Shown: positions 26,666 through 35,668, counted from the first letter of the stretch. The stretch: DNA of 64,000 nt from JBNNGK01 sp050268245 (GCF_050268245.1 NZ_JBNNGK010000009.1:1-64000), one strand, 5' to 3'. Notes: generated from the sequence alone by a model not told the origin. A program made the numbers and translations.

Positions 26666-28807
26666 GTGAACTCACTTAACGGATTTCGCTCACGCTACGG
26701 CGGCATCTGGACGTTGGCGCTGGGTTTATCCCCTCTTGCCGCATTAGCCGCGCCAGAAGAAACGATGCTAGTGACCGGTTCCGACCAGCAAACGGGTGAG
26801 ACGTTACCCGGCTACGTGGTCAGCCAAACGACGGTCGCAACAAAAACCTCATCACCGCTTATCGCCGTACCGCAATTTGTGTCAGCGGTGAATCGCCAGC
26901 AGATAGATATACAAGCTGCAAACACCGTCAGTCAGGCGCTGCGCTATAGCGCCGGCGTGGCAGTGGAACGTTTTGGTGCCTTTTCAAGCGGCGTCGATTT
27001 TGGCCGCATGCGCGGCTTCGAGGCGGATTACTATTTGGATGGCCTGCGCGTCATTGGCAATACCGGCATTTGGGGGCCGCAAATTGAAGCTTGGGGATTG
27101 GAAAGCGTGGAAGTGCTGCATGGGCCTTCATCGACCCTATATGGTCAGGGCGGAGCGGGCGGGGTAATCAGTATGCGTTCCCGACGCCCTTCCGCGACAA
27201 CATCGAACCAACTGAAATTGGAAATGGGTAATAACCAGACGCGATCGCTCAGCCTCGATACCACCAGCGCATTGACCGATGACGAGCAATGGCTGTATCG
27301 CTTTGATGGGTTGGCGGCTACCCGTGGTTCGCAGATCGAAAACACCAAACAGCAACGTCTCTACCTTGCACCTTCGCTAAGTTGGCAACCTAACGATCGC
27401 ACTCACTGGACACTACTGACACACTACCTGCGCGAACCGAAATCTGGTTACTACAATACGTTACCTGCGCAGGTGCTAGGTTTATTGCCCAACCCACGCG
27501 GCAAAGTCGACACCCACCAAAATTACAGTAACCCGGCACATGAGCATTCCAGCCGCACGCAATATGACGTCACCTCGCTGCTAGAAATCCGCATGGGCGA
27601 TCGCTGGCAATTAAAACAGAATTTGCGCTACGCCCATGTCGATTCCGCCGTACGCCGCGACTTCACCCGTGCAATAACGCCCGATGCACAACAATTAACC
27701 GCCGTTTATCAGGACGCGCCCAGTCAGGCCGATAGCCTGGCGTTGGATAATCAAGTGATTGCCGAGCTCACAACCGGCCCAATCCACCATCAGATCTTAA
27801 GCGGACTGGACTACCAAACCGGCAAACTCGATAAAGATCTTTGGGTATCGCAAACCGTCACGTTCGATCCTTGGTCCACGCATTATCGCCCCATCTTTGA
27901 GCCGTCTCCGGCTGCGAAAAGCTCGACGACACAGCGTTTTCATCGGGTTGGCGTATACAGCCAGGATGCATTGCAATGGAACGGCTGGCACTTGCTGGTG
28001 GGGGGTAGGCACGACTGGTCACGGATCCGCACGCATAACAATCTGGCCGCCACCCATACGCAAACCAATGACACCGCTTGGAGCTATCGCGCCGGTCTGA
28101 GTTATCCCTTTGATAACGGCCTGGCACCTTGGGTAAGCACGTCAACCGCTTTTGATCCGTTGACCGGCACCAATGCCGATGGCGCCCCGTTCAAACCGAC
28201 CCACTCTACGCAATACGAAGCGGGGATGAAGTTTCAGCCGCCCGGCAGCGCGATGATGACCAGTCTGGCGTTGTATCAACTGACCCAGCGCGATGTGAAT
28301 ACCATTGATCCGTTAAATCCCAGCTACTACACCCAGACAGGCGAAGTACGTTCACGCGGGATGGAAATAGAATCCCGAGCCGCGTTAAGCCATAACCTAA
28401 ATCTGATGCTGGCTTATGCCTGGGTAAACAATGTTGTCACCTCCGCGACCGACAGCACGCAAGGCCGCCATCCGGTCGGCGTACCGGCTCAAACCGGCTC
28501 GCTGTGGCTGGATTACCGTATTCATCAAGGTGCATTGCGCGGGCTTGTGCTCGGCGGTGGCGCGCGCTACCTGGGATCGAGCTGGGGCGATGGCACTAAT
28601 ACCTTTAAGGTTCCTGCAACCTGGCTTGGCGACGTAGCACTACGTTACTCGCCGGGCGCGTGGGATCCGCGTTTATATGCTCTCGAACTGGGTCTGACGG
28701 TGAATAACGTGACCAACAAATCTTACGTCGCCAGTTGTACCAGCGCTCCCTACTGTAGCATTGGCATTGAGCGTAGCATTGTTGGCTCGGTCAGTTGGTA
28801 TTTTTGA
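26666..28807 (+). CDS. TonB-dependent siderophore receptor
   Basis: 713 residues from the GTG at 26666, chosen because AAGGAGG lies 7 bases upstream and the signal peptide (GGIWTLALGLSPLAALAAP) follows at once; the longer frame would start in the operator. A TonB box (ETMLVTG) is followed by a plug domain (ALRYSAGVAVERFG, FEADYYLDGLRV, VLHGPSSTLYGQGGAGGVISMRS) and a beta-barrel ending in the aromatic SVSWYF. It resembles FoxA/FhuE-type siderophore receptors. It probably imports the metal complex of the product made by the divergent genes. Its stop overlaps the next start by one base (TGATG). Confidence 0.92.
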   Translation: MNSLNGFRSRYGGIWTLALGLSPLAALAAPEETMLVTGSDQQTGETLPGYVVSQTTVATKTSSPLIAVPQFVSAVNRQQIDIQAANTVSQALRYSAGVAVERFGAFSSGVDFGRMRGFEADYYLDGLRVIGNTGIWGPQIEAWGLESVEVLHGPSSTLYGQGGAGGVISMRSRRPSATTSNQLKLEMGNNQTRSLSLDTTSALTDDEQWLYRFDGLAATRGSQIENTKQQRLYLAPSLSWQPNDRTHWTLLTHYLREPKSGYYNTLPAQVLGLLPNPRGKVDTHQNYSNPAHEHSSRTQYDVTSLLEIRMGDRWQLKQNLRYAHVDSAVRRDFTRAITPDAQQLTAVYQDAPSQADSLALDNQVIAELTTGPIHHQILSGLDYQTGKLDKDLWVSQTVTFDPWSTHYRPIFEPSPAAKSSTTQRFHRVGVYSQDALQWNGWHLLVGGRHDWSRIRTHNNLAATHTQTNDTAWSYRAGLSYPFDNGLAPWVSTSTAFDPLTGTNADGAPFKPTHSTQYEAGMKFQPPGSAMMTSLALYQLTQRDVNTIDPLNPSYYTQTGEVRSRGMEIESRAALSHNLNLMLAYAWVNNVVTSATDSTQGRHPVGVPAQTGSLWLDYRIHQGALRGLVLGGGARYLGSSWGDGTNTFKVPATWLGDVALRYSPGAWDPRLYALELGLTVNNVTNKSYVASCTSAPYCSIGIERSIVGSVSWYF

Positions 28808-29976
28808 TGCAAAGACGTCACTTCATTCAGGCGCTGGGGGCGTTGGCGCTACTCTCTTCGATGCGAGCACTACGCGCTCAGGCTAACAGCCAGGTAGTGA
28901 CCGATATCGCCGGTCGTCAGGTAACGCTGCGCTATCCGCTGCGGCGCATTTTTTTGGCGGAAGGTAACCTGTTCTATACCGTGGCGGCTCTGAATCCGGC
29001 CGCGCCCAGCGAAAAACTGATCGGATGGCGCGATAATTTCCGCACGGCCGATCTCGACAGCTATCAGCTCTACTGCCGCTATTTCCCTGAACTGGCTCAA
29101 TTGCCCACCTTTGCTGGCGTGCAACAAATGCAATTTAATCTGGAAGGCCTTATTGCGCTGCGGCCAGAGGTTATGGTGCTCAATCTGAATACCCGGCTCG
29201 CCGTCGAGGGCAATGGGCTGATGAACAGGTTAACGGCGGCGGGCATTCCCGTCGTCTTTGTCGATATGAGCATCGATTTAATACGTAACAGCGCGCGCAG
29301 CCTTGCCATCATGGGACAACTGTTTGACCGCCCACAACGGGCGGCCAGCCTAATCCGCTTTCGCCAACGGCAGCTAGACCACATTGCGAACACGCTGGCA
29401 AAGCATAAGCCGACTCGCCCGCGGATCATGATGGAGCGCGCCGCCGGTTTATACGACGATTGCTGTCTTTCGTGGGGCAACGGGAACTACGGTGAAATGG
29501 TGGATTGCGCCGGTGGCGTCAATGTGGCCGGGGAACATATCCACAGCGTTTACGGTGCGCTCAGTCAAGAAATGGTCATCGCTTCTCATCCTGACAAGAT
29601 TGTGGTGACCGGCAGTAATTGGAGCCAGTATTCGCCCAACGGCGACTGGGTCAATCTTGGCCCCGGCGCCGATCTGGCGCTAGCTCAACAACGGTTGAGG
29701 GCATTGATGCAACGTCCGGCTTATCGTACCTTGCACGCCGCATTCAGCGGGCAGGCCTATGCCATTTGGCATCCGTTTTACGACCACCCGTTTAACTTTG
29801 TTGCCATTGAGCGGTTAGCCGCGTGGTTTCATCCTGAGCTGTTTCACGCACTCAACCCGGAGGCAACGTTGGCAGAGCTGTTTACCCGCTACCTGCCTAT
29901 CCCCTACCAGCCAGGCTACTGGGTAGCGCTAAACTCCGCCGCAGCCACGTCTACCGACACCCCAGTAAATACATGA
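28807..29976 (+). CDS. Iron/siderophore ABC-type substrate-binding protein, Tat-exported
   Basis: 389 residues from the ATG at 28807 that overlaps the receptor stop. The N-terminus (QRRHFIQALGALALLSS) is a twin-arginine signal. The body is a type III (BtuF/FepB-like) binding protein: IAGRQVTLRYPLRRIFLAE, EGLIALRPEVMVLNLN, LTAAGIPVVFVDMS. No permease or ATPase gene accompanies it, so it must either borrow another inner-membrane transporter or act as a periplasmic chaperone for the metal complex. The 3' end overlaps the convergent TetR gene by 26 bases. Confidence 0.85.
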   Translation: MQRRHFIQALGALALLSSMRALRAQANSQVVTDIAGRQVTLRYPLRRIFLAEGNLFYTVAALNPAAPSEKLIGWRDNFRTADLDSYQLYCRYFPELAQLPTFAGVQQMQFNLEGLIALRPEVMVLNLNTRLAVEGNGLMNRLTAAGIPVVFVDMSIDLIRNSARSLAIMGQLFDRPQRAASLIRFRQRQLDHIANTLAKHKPTRPRIMMERAAGLYDDCCLSWGNGNYGEMVDCAGGVNVAGEHIHSVYGALSQEMVIASHPDKIVVTGSNWSQYSPNGDWVNLGPGADLALAQQRLRALMQRPAYRTLHAAFSGQAYAIWHPFYDHPFNFVAIERLAAWFHPELFHALNPEATLAELFTRYLPIPYQPGYWVALNSAAATSTDTPVNT

Positions 29977-30559
29977 ATTGTTGCGCCAGCGCTGCACCCA
30001 GCGTATTGCGGTCGGCGTTAGGGTTGACCATAACGTCATCAACCGCGCCATGCATACCGTGGTACATCAGGATGGCGGTTAAATGTGGGTTAGCCAACTG
30101 CCAGGCTCCCGCGGCAGCCCCTTGGTTCAAAATCGTCAGGATCTGATCCAATACTGCATCGCGATCTTGGTTACCCCGGGTGTGGTAATGATGATCGTGA
30201 TAGAGCGCGTCATGCAACGCCATGCCTTCCAAATAGGTCGCAACCCCGGCATCGCACCAGGCGCACAGACGGGCTATCCAATCATTCGGTGGGCATGCGT
30301 CAATGGCTTGTTGGATCTGTTCGATAAAATGTTTGGTAAAGCGTATGCGCAATGCAGACAATATTTCATTCTTGGACGGAAAATAATGATAGAAAGTCCC
30401 CTTGGCAACCTGTGCGTCACGCACAATATCGCTGATGGTCGTCGCCTCGAATCCTTTCTCAATAAATAGCTTCTGTGCTGCGTCCATCAGCTCATCCAAC
30501 CGCACTTCCGCGGGTTTGGTACGCGGCTGCGTCTCTTGCGTTTTTTGTTTTATTTTCAT
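29951..30559 (-). CDS. TetR-family regulator of the metallophore-like locus
   Basis: 202 residues from the ATG at 30559; an ATG at 30610 would add 17 residues and has only a distant AGG. The N-terminal HTH is clear: MDAAQKLFIEKGFEATTISDIVRDAQVAKGTFYHYFPSKNEIL. The C-terminal ligand domain has no assigned ligand. It is divergent from the exporter gene, with a 19-bp palindrome between them that also occurs at two other promoters of the locus. It is therefore the natural candidate to bind all three, repressing them until an effector, perhaps the product or a precursor, is bound. Confidence 0.9.
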   Translation of the reverse strand: MKIKQKTQETQPRTKPAEVRLDELMDAAQKLFIEKGFEATTISDIVRDAQVAKGTFYHYFPSKNEILSALRIRFTKHFIEQIQQAIDACPPNDWIARLCAWCDAGVATYLEGMALHDALYHDHHYHTRGNQDRDAVLDQILTILNQGAAAGAWQLANPHLTAILMYHGMHGAVDDVMVNPNADRNTLGAALAQQFMYLLGCR

Positions 30560-30651
30560 CTTAACATCCACTGGTAGCCCAACGGTCATCGTAACCAATG
30601 TTGTCGCCATTGACTAGATAACCTGCAGCGGCGAGATCAATACACCCGCAA

Positions 30652-30670
30652 TTGACCGACGGTCAGTCAT
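30652..30670. promoter_or_regulatory. TetR-type operator copy 3 (tetR/exporter promoter)
   Basis: TTGACCGACGGTCAGTCAT, differing from copy 1 at two positions, in the 167-base gap between tetR and the exporter. Position between divergent genes suggests autoregulation and exporter control. Confidence 0.82.
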
Positions 30671-30680
30671 AATATAAAGT

Positions 30681-30699
30681 GAGAATAGTTTTCACTATC
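30681..30699. promoter_or_regulatory. Candidate Fur box upstream of exporter
   Basis: GAGAATAGTTTTCACTATC matches the Fur consensus at 13 of 19 positions by my count. It lies 10 bases from operator copy 3 and 27 bases before the exporter ATG, where a bound repressor would block transcription. Weaker than the site at 26554. Confidence 0.4.
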
Positions 30700-30726
30700 A
30701 TCATTGATTGTTCGAGGAGAAGCTTT

Positions 30727-32262
30727 ATGTCCGGAATGCGCAGGATCTCGCTGGTCACCGCCATTTGTCTGGGAACCTTTATGGCTTCGCTAGACATCAG
30801 CATCGTCAATGTGGCGTTGCCCACAATGCTGGAGTCATTACAAACGGATATGTCAGGCTTACAGTGGGTGGTTGATGCTTATGCGCTTTGCCTTTCGGCG
30901 TTGATCCTTTCCTCTGGTCCACTCGGCGATCGTTTCGGTCGTAAACGTATCTGGTTGTATGGCGTCGCACTGTTCACGTTAGGATCGATCGTTTGCGCGT
31001 TTGCCACCAGCCTCAGCATGTTATTAATCGGCAGGATGATCCAAGGGATCGCCGGTGCAGCCGTGATACCCGGCGCCCTATCGCTACTCACACACGCTTT
31101 TCCAGAAGAACAGCAACGTACACGCGCCATCGGTATTTGGTCATCCGTTAATGCCCTTTCGCTGGTCGTGGGCCCGGTCCTCGGCGGCATGTTGGTGCAT
31201 ACCACCGGCTGGCCCGGCATTTTCTGGATCAATATTCCGGTGGGGATCATCGCCTTAGTATTGGGCGGTTGGGGGATCAAGGAAAGTGCACATCCAGAAC
31301 AGGCGGCACTCGATCCGATCGGTCAGGGCTTGAGCATTCTGTGGCTGGGAGCGTTGACCTACGGCCTGATCGCCGCTGGCGAGTTCGGCTGGCACAGCGC
31401 ATTATCACGCTTCCCGCTGTATGCCGCCCTGGCTCTGTTCGCGCTGTTTATTTGGGTCGAAATGCGGGTTAAGCGTCCGCTGCTGCAACTAAATCTGTTC
31501 CGCAAAGCCGACTTTACTGGATATAACTGCGCCTCTTTCGTGCTCGGTTTTTCATCTTACAGCAGCGTCTTTTTCGTCTCGCTGTTCCTGCAACAAGCGC
31601 AGGGATGGAGCCCCGCCGCTACCGGCTGGCGTATGGCACCAGAGTTTCTGGCTATGGCGTTGGCAGCCTCGGGTTTTGGTCGTCTTTCCGCCCGGCTGAG
31701 TGTCAATTCGCTGATGATTGCCGGATACGGTTTTATCGGTATCGCGCTGCTGCTGCTCACTCAGTTACAGGCAGACTCAACCTACCCTATCGTCGCCGCC
31801 TATCTGGCACTACTGGGGCTTGGCATGGGGCTGGCAATGCCCGCCACCAGCGCGTTGGTGATGCGTACCGTCGAACCGCAACGATCTGGCATGGCTTCAG
31901 CGACGATGAATGCCTTACGGCAAACCGGTATGACACTCGGCATCGCGCTGTTAGGCACCTTGATGAGCATGAAAGCGGTAAATGTCTTGACCGTTTCATT
32001 GCAAGCTCAAGGCGTTGAAACGCCGCTTAACATCGCGCGGGCGGCCATCATTGAACAACAGCAGATCGTCAGTGCACCGTTGGATGCTGAGCGGCTACAG
32101 ACACTTACGCATAACGCCTTTGCTGGCGGCTTTGGCGTCGCAATGCTTTGGGCCGGTTTGCTTAGCATCGCAATGACCGTTTGGCTGCTGATTATGCTCC
32201 ATCCACGTTTCCGCCTCCATACGCATTCGCAAACTACGGTGCTGGGTAAATCACAAGAGTGA
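30727..32262 (+). CDS. MFS exporter, DHA2 (EmrB/QacA) family, 14 TM segments
   Basis: 511 residues from the ATG at 30727 with GAGGAGAAG upstream; the longer frame begins inside the Fur-box-like site. Family signatures: DISIVNVALPTM in TM1, GDRFGRKRIWLYG loop, GPVLGGML in TM5, then a second half to 14 predicted segments. Drug:proton antiporter of the inner membrane. In this locus it most likely secretes the metallophore-like product. It is followed after 17 bases by the MmgE/PrpD gene. Confidence 0.92.
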   Translation: MSGMRRISLVTAICLGTFMASLDISIVNVALPTMLESLQTDMSGLQWVVDAYALCLSALILSSGPLGDRFGRKRIWLYGVALFTLGSIVCAFATSLSMLLIGRMIQGIAGAAVIPGALSLLTHAFPEEQQRTRAIGIWSSVNALSLVVGPVLGGMLVHTTGWPGIFWINIPVGIIALVLGGWGIKESAHPEQAALDPIGQGLSILWLGALTYGLIAAGEFGWHSALSRFPLYAALALFALFIWVEMRVKRPLLQLNLFRKADFTGYNCASFVLGFSSYSSVFFVSLFLQQAQGWSPAATGWRMAPEFLAMALAASGFGRLSARLSVNSLMIAGYGFIGIALLLLTQLQADSTYPIVAAYLALLGLGMGLAMPATSALVMRTVEPQRSGMASATMNALRQTGMTLGIALLGTLMSMKAVNVLTVSLQAQGVETPLNIARAAIIEQQQIVSAPLDAERLQTLTHNAFAGGFGVAMLWAGLLSIAMTVWLLIMLHPRFRLHTHSQTTVLGKSQE

Positions 32263-32279
32263 CATGAGGGAAGAATAAT

Positions 32280-33710
32280 ATGACGCAAGTACAACCCGAT
32301 CCGATTGAAGCGCTGGTCGATTTTGCCACACAGGTGGATGCCTGCATGGTGCCACCGTCGGTATTGGCATTTCAATGCAAACGCCTGATGGATAATTTGG
32401 GCTGCCTGGCGGCCGGTTACGCGCAGAGCGGCGTTGAGGCTGCATTAACCTTGGCAAGACGCTGGAGCAGCTGCGAAGAAGCGCGGATCATCGGCTCGCA
32501 AGAGCGGCTTGCCGCACCACAGGCAGCATTCGTCAATGCGGTTCGCGCCCGGGCACTCGACTACTGCGACGTGCTATCACCCGGCTGGCATCCCAGTTCC
32601 TCAGATATTCCGATAGCGCTAGCGGCGGCGGAACTTACCGGAGCTTCTGGGTTGGATATGTTGGCCGCACTGGCTGTTGGGCAAGATGTTGCGCAACGTA
32701 TTAATCTGGCCGCACAAGCCAACGGTTTTTTCTATCGTGGCTTCGACTCCAATATTCTTGGGTTGTTTTCCGGTGCGGTGATCGCCGCGCGTCTGCTGCG
32801 GCTCGATCGCCGGGCCTTTGCCGATGCCGTCGGGTTAGCCTTCGACTTTGGTATCGGAACCTTCCAGCATTATCAGGATAAAACGCTGGCGGTACGCATC
32901 GGACAAGGATTGGTGGCGCGCCACGCTCTGGAAGCCGCGTTACTGGCGCAGGCCGGGATTAGCGGCCCCAAACGGGTACTCAGCGGCGAGAACGGTTTTT
33001 TTAACCTCTATGCGCCGGGCAAACCCGATCTCTCATTACTGACTCATCAGCTTGGCGTAACGTTTCACGGGGAAGAGGCGACCTGCTTCAAACTCTATCC
33101 GCATTGCAGTATCCTACTGGCGCTGACTGAAACGCTGCTGAATGCCGGTCTGCACTGCCGCTTACCCCACCTTGAACACGCTAAAATCAGTTTGCACGCC
33201 TCCCCCACGATGCGCATGGTTTGCGGAGCACCGTACGAACCGCAGAATACGGCCGAAATTGATGCCCAATTCAGCGCACGTTACGTGATTGCCAACGCGC
33301 TGTTACGCGGCCGCGCCAGCGCGCAGGAGTTTAACGCACAATCGGCAACCGATCCTGAGGTCGTCGCGCTGGCACAACGTATTGCGATCCATGAACAACC
33401 CGCTTTTGAGCGCTTCGATCGTTTTGAACTGCACATTGAACCGCGACAGGGAGAAACGCTGAGGCTGGCGGCTGAGTTTGGCCGCGGCTGGCCGGAAAAC
33501 CCCGCGGGTATGCAAGACATACGCGAAAAATTTCTGCAGTGTTGCGCGCAATCCCCCTGCCGCAGCATGCGGGAAAATGCACAGCGCTTAATATACTGCA
33601 TTGAGGAATTGATTGAAGCCCCTACACTCGAGCCACTACTGAGCGCGCTGACCGAGCACGATCGCCCGACCAATAAAAGCCTTGATGCAAACAATCTAGC
33701 CATCAACTAA
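32280..33710 (+). CDS. MmgE/PrpD-family protein
   Basis: 476 residues, the usual length of MmgE/PrpD proteins (2-methylcitrate dehydratase, cis-aconitate decarboxylase, iminodisuccinate epimerase). Family blocks: CKRLMDNLGCLAAGY, NAVRARALDYCDVL, GQDVAQRINLA and FKLYPHCSILLALTE. The ASS-type catalytic sites cannot be assigned from sequence alone, so the reaction is open: decarboxylation, dehydration or epimerisation of a small carboxylic acid. Co-transcription with the exporter is likely (17-base gap, GAGGGAAG site), so it may supply or modify a precursor of the locus. Confidence 0.85.
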   Translation: MTQVQPDPIEALVDFATQVDACMVPPSVLAFQCKRLMDNLGCLAAGYAQSGVEAALTLARRWSSCEEARIIGSQERLAAPQAAFVNAVRARALDYCDVLSPGWHPSSSDIPIALAAAELTGASGLDMLAALAVGQDVAQRINLAAQANGFFYRGFDSNILGLFSGAVIAARLLRLDRRAFADAVGLAFDFGIGTFQHYQDKTLAVRIGQGLVARHALEAALLAQAGISGPKRVLSGENGFFNLYAPGKPDLSLLTHQLGVTFHGEEATCFKLYPHCSILLALTETLLNAGLHCRLPHLEHAKISLHASPTMRMVCGAPYEPQNTAEIDAQFSARYVIANALLRGRASAQEFNAQSATDPEVVALAQRIAIHEQPAFERFDRFELHIEPRQGETLRLAAEFGRGWPENPAGMQDIREKFLQCCAQSPCRSMRENAQRLIYCIEELIEAPTLEPLLSALTEHDRPTNKSLDANNLAIN

Positions 33711-33722
33711 GCACACTGTATG

Positions 33723-33745
33723 GCGTGGCAGACGCTCTGCCACGC
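33723..33745 (+). terminator. Stem-loop after the exporter-MmgE operon
   Basis: A 10-bp perfect stem GCGTGGCAGA/TCTGCCACGC with a 3-base loop, starting 12 bases after the MmgE/PrpD stop. No T-run follows, so it may be an mRNA 3'-end stabiliser or a weak terminator. Confidence 0.5.
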
Positions 33746-34090
33746 TAATGAAACGTCGCTTGCGCGCCCTCGCTTTAACAATGATGGTACTACTCATCTC
33801 TTACTCACTACGCAACAGTGCGCCGACTTGTACTCGGGTGGGTTTCCCTTACGGTAGCAATCTGTGTCAAGGTGTCTGCTCCTTGTTGAGCGGTTGAGCC
33901 GTCACGCTGTGACGGTTTCAGTAACGTTTGCACGTTTAAACTGGCAGGAGACGCTTAATCAAGAACGAAACATCACACAGACCTATTGACGGCCGCTTTC
34001 ACGAGGGGTAGCGCTGATACGGCGGTTTCTCTCTCTGCATTCACCCGGTGTTGCGTGGTAGTATGACTCACTTTTTTTAGGAGGTTTAAA
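33746..34090. other. Intergenic region before yfaZ
   Basis: 345 bases without a supported gene. A small stem (CCGTCA/TGACGG) lies near 33899-33915. A very strong ribosome-binding site (TTAGGAGG) for yfaZ lies at the right end. Confidence 0.4.
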
Positions 34091-34636
34091 ATGAATTTTA
34101 TGCTTAAAGTCTGCCCACTTGCCCTTATTTTAGCGTCAAGCTCAGCGTTTGCCGTCGGTTTCACCAGTGAGGTCGGTAAATCTTATACTAACTTTGACTT
34201 GGAAATGGGCAAAAGCTCTTCTGGTCTTTATGTGCAAAGTAACTGGACCAAAAACGTCAAAGACGGTACTCAGGTCGGTGGTGCTGGCGTAGGTTATAAC
34301 TTGGGGCTGGGGCCTTTAACGCTTAATGTGGGCGCTAAGGCATTGTATATCAACCCTAAAAAGGGTGATAACGGGGTTGCTTTCCCAATCGGCGGTGGCA
34401 TTGCGTACAACGTTACCGATAGCATCGCCGTCTTTGGTGAAGGTTATTCAGCGCCAGAAGGCTTGAACAACAGTGTTAAAAACTACGTTGAAGCCAACGG
34501 TGGCGTGAGCTGGCAGCCTATCCCTCTGCTGACGGTTAAAGCGGGCTATCGCTATGCTGCCGTTGATGGTAAAGATGGCCGCCCGAGTAGCACGCTGATC
34601 GACGGCCCTTACGTTGGCGCTGGCGTCACCTTCTAA
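34091..34636 (+). CDS. yfaZ: YfaZ-family outer-membrane protein
   Basis: 181 residues with signal peptide (CPLALILASSSAFA) and repeated amphipathic beta strands ending in Phe (GPYVGAGVTF). Matches YfaZ: EVGKSYTNFDLEMGKSS, GAGVGYNLGLGPLTLNVG, VKAGYRYAAVDGKDG and DGPYVG. Small beta-barrel of unknown role. AGGAGG stands close upstream of the ATG. No operon partners. Confidence 0.85.
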   Translation: MNFMLKVCPLALILASSSAFAVGFTSEVGKSYTNFDLEMGKSSSGLYVQSNWTKNVKDGTQVGGAGVGYNLGLGPLTLNVGAKALYINPKKGDNGVAFPIGGGIAYNVTDSIAVFGEGYSAPEGLNNSVKNYVEANGGVSWQPIPLLTVKAGYRYAAVDGKDGRPSSTLIDGPYVGAGVTF

Positions 34637-35100
34637 ATAGCCAGGATCAGGTCGGCCTGGCCTCGTTCAGAATGACGCAACGTGCCAACCTATTCGCCGC
34701 CACAAATGGGGTTTCTGATAGGTTGGCCGTTACCCCACCGGCGGCAAAAGAGTGTTGATACCTCCCCTGCGCCATCAGCGTTTAATGTGTGCCACGCAGT
34801 ACTCTTGTTCTGATCCCTGATGCTAAGCAACGCTGCGCTCTTACTCACAACACACTATCATATATTTGCTTTATGATTGTCATGTCGCTTGCTCTGTGCT
34901 TACTGGAGCACAAAGGCGATCAATAACACACGGCGAACAGAGTAGAATCTCTGCTCTAATTGCGACACGATGCCAGCAATTTGCATGGGTTATCTTCTTT
35001 ATCCCCCTCTGCATCGATGCAAAACACACAAACCGTGGCTAATGATTTAGCCTGTTGAGCCAATCCTGCAAAGCCACGCGGCTTAACATAGAAAGCGAAT
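34637..35100. other. Intergenic region between yfaZ and the DUF6500-like gene
   Basis: 464 bases. A short stem GCCAGG/CCTGGC follows yfaZ at about 34640-34661. No gene or clear promoter recognised in the remainder. Confidence 0.4.
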
Positions 35101-35340
35101 ATGAGAGCCAGTCTAAGAGAGAAAATTGTTAAGACGTGTGAAGCCAAAATTGCGGCTAAAGGTAATGACGTGGGTCTGTCATTCTATGCCTTTTTTGCCA
35201 ACAAAAATGATGATCCTGTTTTACTGATGGAGGTTGCACATTGGTGGATCATGGAGATGAAACTCGACCACTTCGAGAAGGCTGAAAAAATAAAGTCGCT
35301 GGTGTTGGCTATCTCGACATCGTCCGCAAAACAAACCTGA
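35101..35340 (+). CDS. Small DUF6500-like protein
   Basis: 79 residues, soluble, mostly helical, with the run GLSFYAFFANKNDDPVLL and HWWIMEMKLDHFEKA that I associate with DUF6500. No characterised function known to me. Weak ribosome-binding site; single-gene unit. Confidence 0.6.
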   Translation: MRASLREKIVKTCEAKIAAKGNDVGLSFYAFFANKNDDPVLLMEVAHWWIMEMKLDHFEKAEKIKSLVLAISTSSAKQT

Positions 35341-35668
35341 GCCCGACGGCGCCCCCTAGCAAACGGCACTCCAGTTGCCTTGGCAACGGCTACAAATACG
35401 CGGGCTGCTGAATGGACAGCCCACGTTACGGTTCTCGAAATGCCGACGCCCGTTTGGCCACGACGCCTCCCCCGTCAAGACCCACGGGTGAAACTCACCA
35501 TCAAAGAATTGTTAAGAAATGTTTAACTTGCTGTTGACTTAGTGTATCAGTGAGCGTATTTTTTTTGCCAATTCTACGCGTACAGCGATCACGGAAATAG
35601 TCATCACGTTGGGCATTATCGTGACGGTAATATCACTTTGGTGATTTTTAATACATAGGTTTTAAATC
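35341..35668. other. Intergenic region before the indigoidine-type locus
   Basis: 328 bases without a gene, AT-rich toward the right end. It must hold the promoter of the DMT-transporter gene. No operator palindrome recognised. Confidence 0.35.

Noticed and set aside
31605..32018. 137-residue second frame inside the MFS exporter gene
   Set aside because: Overlapping frame without start signals; exporter reading is unambiguous.
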